Below, in pieces: positions 22,390 through 30,248 of a stretch of DNA of 64,000 nt (within the stretch, counting starts at the first letter, position 1; each line of letters begins with the position of its first letter). Position numbers and translations under genes: made by a program. The notes beneath the pieces are model-generated. The model was not told where the DNA came from. It made no database searches and saw only the letters and a program-made list of their open reading frames with translations. The stretch lies in contig NZ_QMHP01000001.1 of NCBI RefSeq assembly GCF_003313335.1, forward strand, positions 372,001 to 436,000, given 5' to 3'. Origin of the DNA: Pedobacter zeaxanthinifaciens (GTDB lineage: Bacteria; Bacteroidota; Bacteroidia; Sphingobacteriales; Sphingobacteriaceae).

Positions 22390-24825
22390 TTGAAAGTCAA
22401 ACATTTACTTATTCTAATTTTATTAAGCTTTAGTCAACTTGTTAAAGCTCAAAACAGTGGTTTAATTACTGGAACTGTACAAAACGCAAATACCAGCGCT
22501 GGCGTTGTTGGTGCTACCATTTTGGTTAATGATATCAACTTGCAAACCGTAACGGATAGCCTTGGTAATTATAAGATCAAGGTGCCTGCCGGGACGTTTA
22601 AAATCTCGGTAAGCAGTGTGGGTTTTACCAGTCAAATTAAATATAACATTGTGGTAAGCACAGGTACGCCACAGTTGGTTAATTTTGATTTACAACCTGA
22701 ATCGAAAAGCTTGCAGGAAGTTAATATTAAATTTAGCAAGCAAAAATCTGCAGTGGCAACTGATTTAGTGACGCCACTTTCTGTACAGCAGCTAACTACC
22801 GAAGAAATTAGAAGCAACCCAGGTGGTAATTTTGATGTTTCAAAAGTGGTTCAAACGTTGCCAGGTGTAGGAATCAGTAATGGAACTGGCGAAAGAAACG
22901 ATATCATTATCAGAGGCGGTGCGCCAAATGAAAATGTGTATTACCTAGATGGAATTGAGATTCCAGTTTTAAATCACTTTCAAACGCAAGGTAGCTCTGG
23001 TGGTGCGCAAGGTATTTTAAATGTTTCTTTTATAGAAAGTTTGAAACTAAGCTCGTCAGCATTTGATGCTCGTTACGACAACCCTTTGGCATCTACCTTT
23101 GTAATTAAACAACGTGATGGCAATCCCGAACGCTTATCGGGAAATGCAAGGGTGAGTTTTACGGAAACTGCACTTACTTTAGATGGCCCTTTGGGTAACA
23201 ACACCACATTTCTGGCTTCGGCCCGTAAGTCATACCTGAGCTTCCTGTTTAAACTAATTGACTTGCCCATACGCCCTGATTTTGAAGATTTTCAATTCAA
23301 GATTACACACAAGTTCAACGATAAAACTAAACTTACGGCTATTGGGTTAGGTGCCATTGATCGTTTCAGATTCGCACCTACTAAAGAATCGACATTAGAA
23401 AACACTTATATTCTGCGTTCAACACCATACATTAACCAATGGAATTATACGGTTGGCATTAATATCAATCATAAAATTGAAAACGGATTTTTAAACTTCA
23501 CGCTTAGCCGAAACATGTTTGATAACAAGTTAGATAAGTTTGAGGATCAAATAATGGATGAGACTAAACGTGTGCTGAGGGTTGCGTCGCAAGAAGACGA
23601 AAATAAGTTCAGGTTTGATATCAATAAGTTTGTAAATGGATGGAAAATAGGTGCTGGACTGATGGCACAAGCGGTAGGCTACCAAGGAAATTTGTTCAAT
23701 AAACTTAGCAACGCCGTTTACGACGGTAGTGGCAATCTCGTTAGTCCGCAACGTAGCATTGTTTTTAACAACAGCATCAATTTTTGGAAGTATGGCGCAT
23801 TTTTTCAAGCCTCTAAAAACCTGTTTAATGAGCGTTTGCTAGTTTCAGGAGGTGTTAGAACCGATATGAATTCGTTCACGAACGGAGGAAGTAATCCGTT
23901 AAGCACCTTATCACCGAGGATCTCTTTCAGTTATCACTTGAACCCGAAATGGGATATCAATGCATCAGTTGGAACTTACTTTAAAATTCCTCCGTATACA
24001 GCGCTTGGTTACTTAGATAACTTTGGCAATGCATTGAATAAAAATTTAGACTATATCCAATCTACACATTATGTACTGGGTACTCAATTTCTACCTAAAA
24101 CAGATTTAAGATTTACATTTGAGGCTTTTTACAAACGTTACAGTAATTACCTAGTTTCGGTAAACAACGGAATTTCATTAGCCAATCAAGGCGCTGAATA
24201 TACTTCTTTCGGTAGCGAACCTCTGTTGAGTATAGGTGATGGAAGAACTTATGGTTTTGAGGTATTTGCACAGCAGAAATTAATTAACAAACTGTTCTAC
24301 GTGGCAAGTTACTCTTATGTAGTGAGTAAATTTTCTGGGGCAGATGGTCGTTTTATTTCTTCATCTTGGGATAATAGACACCTGCTATCATTTACCTTGG
24401 GCTATAAATTGAGAAGAAATTGGGATTTAGGATTGAAATATCGTTATGCAGGCGGTACGCCTTATACGCCTTTTGATTTGACAGCTTCGCAACTGAACTA
24501 CATTAGTTTGGGAACAGGTGTGCTTAACTTTAATCAGCTAAATTCACAACGACTGGGCGCCTTTAACCAACTGGATTTTAGGGTAGATAAACGCATCAAC
24601 TTCAAGCGTACTGCGGTTAATTTCTATGTTGATATCCAAAATATTTTGAAAGCCAAAAATGACGATCTACCCAAATACACATTCCAACGTACATCAGATA
24701 ACAGCAACTTTTTAACTACTGATGGGCAAGCTATTAAATCGGATGGATCAAATGCTATACCGTACATTTTAAACACAAGTTCAGGTAATCTGATCCCATC
24801 TTTAGGTGTAATATTCGAATTTTAA
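22390..24825 (+). CDS. TonB-dependent outer-membrane receptor with carboxypeptidase-like N-domain
   Basis: 811 aa from TTG 22390 (KVKHLLILILLSF signal peptide ending VKA-Q). Residues about 22-110 are a CarboxypepD-regulatory-like beta-sandwich (SGLITGTVQNANTSAGVVGATILV), then a TonB plug with ETTP-like DVSKVVQTLPGVG and a DIIIRGGAPNENVYYLDGIEI stretch, then a 22-strand barrel ending in the aromatic ...SLGVIFEF. It imports a substrate that needs TonB-ExbBD energy; no SusD partner is adjacent, so it is not a classic glycan (Sus) pair. No ATG exists near the signal peptide; TTG is the only fitting start. Confidence 0.9.
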   Translation: MKVKHLLILILLSFSQLVKAQNSGLITGTVQNANTSAGVVGATILVNDINLQTVTDSLGNYKIKVPAGTFKISVSSVGFTSQIKYNIVVSTGTPQLVNFDLQPESKSLQEVNIKFSKQKSAVATDLVTPLSVQQLTTEEIRSNPGGNFDVSKVVQTLPGVGISNGTGERNDIIIRGGAPNENVYYLDGIEIPVLNHFQTQGSSGGAQGILNVSFIESLKLSSSAFDARYDNPLASTFVIKQRDGNPERLSGNARVSFTETALTLDGPLGNNTTFLASARKSYLSFLFKLIDLPIRPDFEDFQFKITHKFNDKTKLTAIGLGAIDRFRFAPTKESTLENTYILRSTPYINQWNYTVGININHKIENGFLNFTLSRNMFDNKLDKFEDQIMDETKRVLRVASQEDENKFRFDINKFVNGWKIGAGLMAQAVGYQGNLFNKLSNAVYDGSGNLVSPQRSIVFNNSINFWKYGAFFQASKNLFNERLLVSGGVRTDMNSFTNGGSNPLSTLSPRISFSYHLNPKWDINASVGTYFKIPPYTALGYLDNFGNALNKNLDYIQSTHYVLGTQFLPKTDLRFTFEAFYKRYSNYLVSVNNGISLANQGAEYTSFGSEPLLSIGDGRTYGFEVFAQQKLINKLFYVASYSYVVSKFSGADGRFISSSWDNRHLLSFTLGYKLRRNWDLGLKYRYAGGTPYTPFDLTASQLNYISLGTGVLNFNQLNSQRLGAFNQLDFRVDKRINFKRTAVNFYVDIQNILKAKNDDLPKYTFQRTSDNSNFLTTDGQAIKSDGSNAIPYILNTSSGNLIPSLGVIFEF

Positions 24826-24867
24826 ACATTTTAATAAATTGATGGTTTTGTATCAAAGCTAACAGTG

Positions 24868-25635
24868 ATGAAAAAATTATTTCCAATTGTAAATGGTGTA
24901 GCATTAGTGAGCACCATTTTTGTCAACTATCTATCTAATACGGGCGTATTTAACGGAAACACCATGAAAACGGTATCCGATCGATACTTTAATTTTTTTA
25001 CACCAGCGGGATACGCCTTTTCAATTTGGGGTATCATTTATGCGGGTTTATTAGCATTTGCTTTTTACACCGGCAGAAGTCTTTTCAACAAACAGCAGCC
25101 ACATCCGGCATTGGAAAAAATAGGGTGGTGGTTTTTAATTTCCTGCATTGCAAACTCATGCTGGGTAGCCGCCTGGCTTTATGATTATACTGCACTAAGT
25201 GTAGTATTGATGGCCATTATCTTAATTTCATTATTAAAAATCATCGCTAATCTTCATATCAATTTAACTAAACAGCATACAAAGGATTATTCTTTCATCA
25301 ATTTGCCATTTACTTTGTACGTTGGCTGGATATCTGTTGCCATTATTGCGAATGTGGCAGCCTTACTTACTAAAATCAACTGGGGTGCTTTGGGAATAAA
25401 TCCAATCACTTGGACTATCGTTATGGTAGTAATTGCGGGGGTAATAAATGTGATCATAGTAACCCAACGTAACATGCGAGCCTATGGATTGGTAGGTATT
25501 TGGGCTTTATTAGCAATTGCATCAAATCAAAATGCAGAAGGCCAATCCATTGTTTATGCATGTTACGCTGTAGCCGTAGCCATATTGATGAGTGTTGTGT
25601 TAAACTTTATTAAACCGAAGTGGCGTACCGCTTAA
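24868..25635 (+). CDS. TspO/MBR-related membrane protein
   Basis: 255 aa from ATG 24868 (an in-frame GTG lies 3 bases before). About six to seven membrane helices. YFNFFTPAGYAFSIWGIIYAGLLAFAFY near 40-65 matches the TspO/tryptophan-rich sensory protein core, and the second half has a LYVGWISVAIIANVAALL helix. TspO proteins bind tetrapyrroles and are often light- or stress-induced. It is longer than the usual 160-aa TspO and belongs to a Bacteroidota subfamily. Convergent with the flavin-reductase gene (9-base gap). The neighbouring folE, SDR and flavin reductase genes suggest a shared physiology. Confidence 0.75.
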   Translation: MKKLFPIVNGVALVSTIFVNYLSNTGVFNGNTMKTVSDRYFNFFTPAGYAFSIWGIIYAGLLAFAFYTGRSLFNKQQPHPALEKIGWWFLISCIANSCWVAAWLYDYTALSVVLMAIILISLLKIIANLHINLTKQHTKDYSFINLPFTLYVGWISVAIIANVAALLTKINWGALGINPITWTIVMVVIAGVINVIIVTQRNMRAYGLVGIWALLAIASNQNAEGQSIVYACYAVAVAILMSVVLNFIKPKWRTA

Positions 25636-25644
25636 TTTTGTTCA

Positions 25645-26277
25645 TTAGCTTAAATTAATGGGAACCACGTCTGGTTTAGCATACGTTAACCTGCCTAAAG
25701 CAGTAGCTTCGAAATAGCTATCTAAACCCGTAACGGTAACTGTTTGTGCCGCTTGATGATCTACATATCCATCAGTGCCCACTAAATTAGGCGTTAGTAA
25801 GATATGCTTTACCTCGCCAATAACTATGGTGGTGTTGTTTAAGTTGACTGGCATAATTTCCTTTAACTCCAAAGCAATTTTTACACTTGATTCTGCCACG
25901 AAAGGTGCTTCGAAATCTGGCAGGAAAAATTCTGTTAAGCCACATTCAACAAATTCAGAAACGCCACTAGGAAAACGAGCACTGGTGTGGTGCGCCTGTT
26001 TGTAAAACGATGGAAGCACGTTGTTAAGGGTGTAAAACCCGTTGCGCTTAATATTGCTTAAGGTATCGTGATCTTCGGACTGTGGCCTAAAAACCATCCC
26101 CAACAAAGCCGGTGACGCACCTAAATGAAAAATAGAATTAAACAATCCTAAGTTGCTGTGTCCGTTTTCATTTAAGGTTCCAACTAACTGCAAACATTTG
26201 TATCCCGGTAGCGAGTTAATGAAGGTTGCTCGGTACCTGTTATCCATTTGTTTAAGTTCTTCACTGCTGATTTTCAT
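25645..26277 (-). CDS. Flavin reductase-like FMN-binding protein
   Basis: 210 aa split-barrel flavoprotein. The family features are a strand with NSIFHLGASPALLGMVFRP, a DTLSNIKRNGFYTLNNV stretch and the C-terminal SYFEATALGRLTYAKPD. Such proteins use NAD(P)H to reduce FMN/FAD or bind FMN as an oxidoreductase; the substrate is unknown. It follows the SDR gene by 3 bases and belongs to the folE-SDR-flavin reductase operon. Confidence 0.88.
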   Translation of the reverse strand: MKISSEELKQMDNRYRATFINSLPGYKCLQLVGTLNENGHSNLGLFNSIFHLGASPALLGMVFRPQSEDHDTLSNIKRNGFYTLNNVLPSFYKQAHHTSARFPSGVSEFVECGLTEFFLPDFEAPFVAESSVKIALELKEIMPVNLNNTTIVIGEVKHILLTPNLVGTDGYVDHQAAQTVTVTGLDSYFEATALGRLTYAKPDVVPINLS

Positions 26278-26280
26278 AGC

Positions 26281-27000
26281 TTAAATGTTCGTTCTAAGTT
26301 TACCCATTCCACCATCAACACCTAAAATTTGGCCGCTTACCCAGCTGCTATCATCACTTAAAAAGTAACTAATTGCCGCGGTAATGTCTTCAACAGCACC
26401 AACTCTACCCAAAGGATGTCTTTTGCCTGCAGCCTCACGCTTCTCTGGCGTGTTGAGCAGGCGCTCCGCCATTGGTGTATCCGTAAGCGAAGGCGCAACA
26501 ACATTTACACGAACTTTAACAGGTGCCAATTCCGCGGCTAATGCCACCGCAGCACCTTCTAATCCAGCTTTAGCCGCTGCCACACTGCTATGAAATCCCA
26601 TTCCGGTTTGCGCTGCTACAGAACTGATAAATACCACCGACGCTCCATTTGCCGCTTTTAACGCGGGAAGCACCTGCTGTGTAGTCAATACTGCACCCAC
26701 AACGTTCAATTGAAAATCGTTCAGTAAATCATCCTTTGTGATTCTTGAAATAGGCTTTAGGTTGATGTTTCCCACAGCGTAAACCAAGCCATGCAACGGC
26801 GAAGGTATAAATGAGGATAGTGCGCTCAGATCTTCCTTCACATCCAAACTAAGGTACTGCACTTCAGTTGGCAATTCATCATTCTTTGTTCTTGAGGCAA
26901 CATACACATTTGCACCGCTTGCAGTTAAAGATTTTGCCAATTGAAGTCCAATACCGGAACTGCCGCCGATAACTAAGATATTTTTTCCTTCAAAGTTCAT
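26281..27000 (-). CDS. Short-chain dehydrogenase/reductase lacking the catalytic tyrosine
   Basis: 239 aa Rossmann-fold SDR. The NAD(P)-binding motif IGGSSGIG is at 11-18, the GNI in place of NNAG follows, and the catalytic serine S126/S127 (VVFISSVAAQTG) is kept, but the YxxxK motif reads V-A-A-A-K with Val140 where Tyr is expected and Lys144 kept. The surrounding GFHSSVAAAKAGLEGA and APSLTDTPMAERLL resemble the SDRs that sit next to photolyases and folE in several bacteria. It may reduce a special substrate, such as a pterin, or be a non-classical enzyme. Start overlaps the folE stop by one base. Confidence 0.88.
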   Translation of the reverse strand: MNFEGKNILVIGGSSGIGLQLAKSLTASGANVYVASRTKNDELPTEVQYLSLDVKEDLSALSSFIPSPLHGLVYAVGNINLKPISRITKDDLLNDFQLNVVGAVLTTQQVLPALKAANGASVVFISSVAAQTGMGFHSSVAAAKAGLEGAAVALAAELAPVKVRVNVVAPSLTDTPMAERLLNTPEKREAAGKRHPLGRVGAVEDITAAISYFLSDDSSWVSGQILGVDGGMGKLRTNI

Positions 27001-27650
27001 TAACCAACGTATTTTAAAAATTCGTTCTTTGTTTCTGTATCTTTAAATTTTCCGCTAAAAGCGGTTGTAATGGTTGAGCTTCCTGCATCTCTAATCCCTC
27101 TGGCAGATACGCAGTGGTGGTAAGCATCAATCATCACAGCCACATGTTCTGTGCCTAAAACCTTTTTAATTTCTTCGCATATTTGGATGGTTAAGCGTTC
27201 CTGTACCTGCGGGCGACGGCTGTAATACTGTACAATACGGTTCAGCTTTGATAAACCGATTACTTTACCGTTACTGATATAAGCCACGTGTGCCTTACCT
27301 GTAATTGGTACAAAGTGATGCTCGCAGTTACTAAATACGGCAATGTTTTTCTCTACCAACATTTCTTGATATTGATAGGAGTTTTCAAATAGAGTAGGGT
27401 CTGGTTTGTTCGCAGGATTTAGTCCGCTAAAAAACTCGTTTACGTACATTTTGGCAATACGTTTCGGACTGTCTTTTAAACTATCGTCCTTCAAATCTAA
27501 GCCAAGGATGGTTAATATTTCACGAAAATGATTAGTGATCAATTCTATTTTAGTTTGATCATCCATTTCAAAAGCACCGGATAATAATGGTGTTTCAAAA
27601 TCAGCTAGGTTAATTTTTGGGCTGATTAGTTCAGCTTGTTTGTTATTCAT
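27000..27650 (-). CDS. folE: GTP cyclohydrolase I
   Basis: 216 aa from ATG 27650. It converts GTP to 7,8-dihydroneopterin triphosphate, the first step of folate and pterin synthesis. Zinc ligands are visible in FSNCEHHFVP and HHCVSARGI, and the GTP-binding region in KVIGLSKLNRIVQYYSRRPQVQERLT. A longer form would begin 39 bases upstream, but that ATG lies upstream of the predicted transcription start, so 27650 is preferred. First gene of the folE-SDR-flavin reductase operon. Whether this copy serves folate or a pterin cofactor for the neighbouring reductases is unknown. Confidence 0.96.
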   Translation of the reverse strand: MNNKQAELISPKINLADFETPLLSGAFEMDDQTKIELITNHFREILTILGLDLKDDSLKDSPKRIAKMYVNEFFSGLNPANKPDPTLFENSYQYQEMLVEKNIAVFSNCEHHFVPITGKAHVAYISNGKVIGLSKLNRIVQYYSRRPQVQERLTIQICEEIKKVLGTEHVAVMIDAYHHCVSARGIRDAGSSTITTAFSGKFKDTETKNEFLKYVG

Positions 27651-27686
27651 GATCCGGTAATTAAGTGAAAGTTTAATAAAGTACTT

Positions 27687-27717
27687 CAAAAGTATAATAA
27701 TACACTTTTATGCGCAA
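27687..27717 (-). promoter_or_regulatory. folE operon promoter with overlapping palindrome
   Basis: On the minus strand TTG (27717-27715), 20 bases, TACTTTTG (27694-27687): both elements fit the Bacteroidota consensus. A 22-base near-palindrome at 27688-27709 (18 of 22 positions) overlaps it and could be an operator. Confidence 0.6.
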
Positions 27718-27804
27718 ATTGTTTCAGTCTGTTTAAAGTAATATTTAGCGCTATTCATTTTAATTTCCTGTAATGGCGGCAGCACTTTATAATTCGGGCA
27801 TAAA

Positions 27805-29169
27805 ATGATAAATTTATACATGGCAAAAAGAGAACATTCCGCAGTTAGCAGCTATAAAATTTTTGTACTTGATACATCGGTGATTTTGTACGATCACAAT
27901 GCGATATACAATTTCCAAGAGCATGATGTAGCCATACCAGCCTTGGTACTTGAGGAGCTGGATAACTTCAAGAGTGGTAACGACACCCGCAATTTTGAAG
28001 CAAGAAACTTTATCAGGATTATTGATATCGCATCTAAAAGCAATTTGATTAACAACTGGTTTAAGCTAGGTAAAAGTAGCTTGGGTAGGTTCAAGGTACA
28101 AATTGCTGAAGTGCCTAAATCCACTAATGCAGAAACACTTTTTAGCGAAGGTAAATTTGACAATAGAATACTTAATGCGGCTTTAGCGTTGCAGGATGAA
28201 AATCCTGAGCATAAAGTAATTTTGGTATCAAAGGATATTTGCTTGCGATTAAAGGCGAAAGCGCTAGGGTTAAACGCAGAGGATTATGAAACTGGCAAGG
28301 TTAAAAATGTAGAAGAACTGTATAGCGGTAAAACTGAAATGAAAGTTGCCGACTTAAGTGTAGTGGAAAAGCTCAGAAGCGATGGTTACTTACCCATTTC
28401 AGAAATACCGCTACCACAACAAAGCAGCAATCATTTCTATGTTTTTAAGTATCAACGCAAAACGGCGGCAGCTTTTTACAGTGTTAAAGATAGAATGCTA
28501 AAGTTGGTAAAAAACGATACGGTGTTTGGTATTATACCGCGTAATATTGAACAGAGCTTTGCATTTGATGCCTTATTAAACCCGGCTATCAAGTTAGTTA
28601 CCATACAAGGAAATGCAGGCACTGGAAAAACATTGTTGGCATTGGCCAGTGCTTTGGAGCAAAGGCGTGATTATAGACAAATCTACATTACTAGGCCAAT
28701 TGTGCCGCTTAGCAATAAAGATATTGGCTTTCTTCCGGGAGACATGAAATCAAAGGTTGACCCTTACATGGCACCTATTTGGGATAATTTGAAGTTGATT
28801 AGGGAACAGTTTGCCAAAGATGAAAAGATGCAACTAAAAATTGATGAGTTGGTGAAAACGGAAAAAATTGAGATTGCACCTTTGGCGTTCATTAGGGGCC
28901 GTACGCTAAATAAAATTTTCTTTATTGTAGATGAAGCCCAAAACCTCACACCTCACGAAATTAAAACGATCATCAGCAGGGCAGGAGAAGATACTAAAAT
29001 TGTTTTCACTGGCGACATTTACCAAATTGACACCCCTTATCTTGATTCAGAAAGTAATGGTTTATCTTACTTGATTGAGAATGCAAAAAATCATCCGCTT
29101 TATGCGCACATTACCTTGCAAAAAGGGGAACGTAGCGAACTCGCCAATTTAGCGACGGAGTTATTATAG
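27805..29169 (+). CDS. PhoH-family ATPase with N-terminal PIN domain
   Basis: 454 aa (ATG 27820 would give 449). Residues about 15-140 are a PIN nuclease-like domain with FVLDTSVILYDHNAI and acidic residues. The C-terminal half is a PhoH ATPase with Walker A GNAGTGKT at 269-276 and Walker B FFIVDEAQNLTPHE. PhoH2 (PIN-PhoH) proteins have been described as RNA helicase/ribonucleases. Divergent from folE. A strong bidirectional terminator follows. Confidence 0.94.
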   Translation: MINLYMAKREHSAVSSYKIFVLDTSVILYDHNAIYNFQEHDVAIPALVLEELDNFKSGNDTRNFEARNFIRIIDIASKSNLINNWFKLGKSSLGRFKVQIAEVPKSTNAETLFSEGKFDNRILNAALALQDENPEHKVILVSKDICLRLKAKALGLNAEDYETGKVKNVEELYSGKTEMKVADLSVVEKLRSDGYLPISEIPLPQQSSNHFYVFKYQRKTAAAFYSVKDRMLKLVKNDTVFGIIPRNIEQSFAFDALLNPAIKLVTIQGNAGTGKTLLALASALEQRRDYRQIYITRPIVPLSNKDIGFLPGDMKSKVDPYMAPIWDNLKLIREQFAKDEKMQLKIDELVKTEKIEIAPLAFIRGRTLNKIFFIVDEAQNLTPHEIKTIISRAGEDTKIVFTGDIYQIDTPYLDSESNGLSYLIENAKNHPLYAHITLQKGERSELANLATELL

Positions 29170-29182
29170 TCACATCTTAAAC

Positions 29183-29216
29183 AAAAGCCTATACCACAAT
29201 TGCGATATAGGCTTTT
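29183..29216. terminator. Bidirectional terminator between phoH-like and fecR-like genes
   Basis: AAAAGCCTATA (29183-29193) and TATAGGCTTTT (29206-29216) form a perfect 11-bp stem with a 12-nt loop, serving both convergent genes. Confidence 0.85.
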
Positions 29217-29232
29217 ATATAATGAAGATGAA

Positions 29233-30240
29233 TTACTTCACAATGATGGTGTCACCTTTTTCTACATAAGAAATATTCTTACTAAAGCAGATGGCTTCGA
29301 TTACAGTTTTGTAATCTGCATTTTTGAAACTTGAGTTATAGCTCCAATTGTTAGCGTTACTTTTATTAATGAGCTTTTTGCCGAAGTATTGTTGCATAGC
29401 CAAAGCAATATCATCAAAATTAGCACCGTTAAAAATGATCGTATTAGTTAACCACGCCACCGCCTGGTCGGTATCTCCTTGCTTTAAAATCAATTGGTTA
29501 TTTGCTTTATCAAAAAGTGCTTGTTCTCCAGGATTAAGCAACACTTGTCCAATTTCATTTTTTCCGTACACTTTAACTTTGCCTTCTAACAACGACACCT
29601 TAACTTCTTTACTTGAGGGCAGGTTAGTCACATTAAATGCAGTACCTAAAGCTTGTGTGCTAATTTCTCCAGAATGCACAATAAACGGATGCGCTTTGTC
29701 TTTCGCCACTTCAAAAAATGCTTCACCTTCTAAAAAAACTTCCCTGGTTTCACCTTGATATTTTAGTGGATAACGTAAACTAGCGTTTGAATTTAAGGTT
29801 ACTTTGGTGCCATCACTTAACGTAAGCTTAATTTTTTTGCCTACTGATGCAGTACTTGTTTCCCAGATTACCTCATTTGAACTTCCCAAATATTGATAGG
29901 AGAAGTAGCCTAAAATCAAGGCGAAGCAGGCAGCCAAACCAAACTTCAGCCACAAAGGAAATTGCCTTGTCGGAATTGGTGAGTTATCAATATTCGGCGC
30001 TGCTGAAGTGCTGATATGATTCAGCAATCTTTGGCGCTCATGGGACATTTCCTGAGCAGATGGAACATGATACACCGCATCCAACAGTTCGCATGCTGCT
30101 GTAGCTTGTGTTGCATTTTGGGGACTAGCTGAAATCCAAAGCTGCCATTTTTCTACATCAGCAGCATTTATACCGCGATAATAGTTAATGAAACTTTCGT
30201 TAGCAGCTAGTTCTTCAGGCGTGTAAAATGTAAAGTCCAT
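29233..30240 (-). CDS. FecR-family anti-sigma factor
   Basis: 335 aa. A cytoplasmic N-terminus (about 1-85), one membrane helix (about 92-113), then the periplasmic FecR domain (EVIWETSTASVGKKIKLTLSDGTKVTLN, residues about 130-240) and a C-terminal DUF4974/STN-like secretin domain (about 265-333). In Bacteroidota these pass a signal from a TonB receptor to an ECF sigma factor. The matching sigma gene is at 32281, but a T9SS-secreted protein gene sits between them and there is no SusC/D pair next door. The T9SS stop lies 8 bases before this start. Confidence 0.93.
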   Translation of the reverse strand: MDFTFYTPEELAANESFINYYRGINAADVEKWQLWISASPQNATQATAACELLDAVYHVPSAQEMSHERQRLLNHISTSAAPNIDNSPIPTRQFPLWLKFGLAACFALILGYFSYQYLGSSNEVIWETSTASVGKKIKLTLSDGTKVTLNSNASLRYPLKYQGETREVFLEGEAFFEVAKDKAHPFIVHSGEISTQALGTAFNVTNLPSSKEVKVSLLEGKVKVYGKNEIGQVLLNPGEQALFDKANNQLILKQGDTDQAVAWLTNTIIFNGANFDDIALAMQQYFGKKLINKSNANNWSYNSSFKNADYKTVIEAICFSKNISYVEKGDTIIVK

Positions 30241-30248
30241 CTATATAA

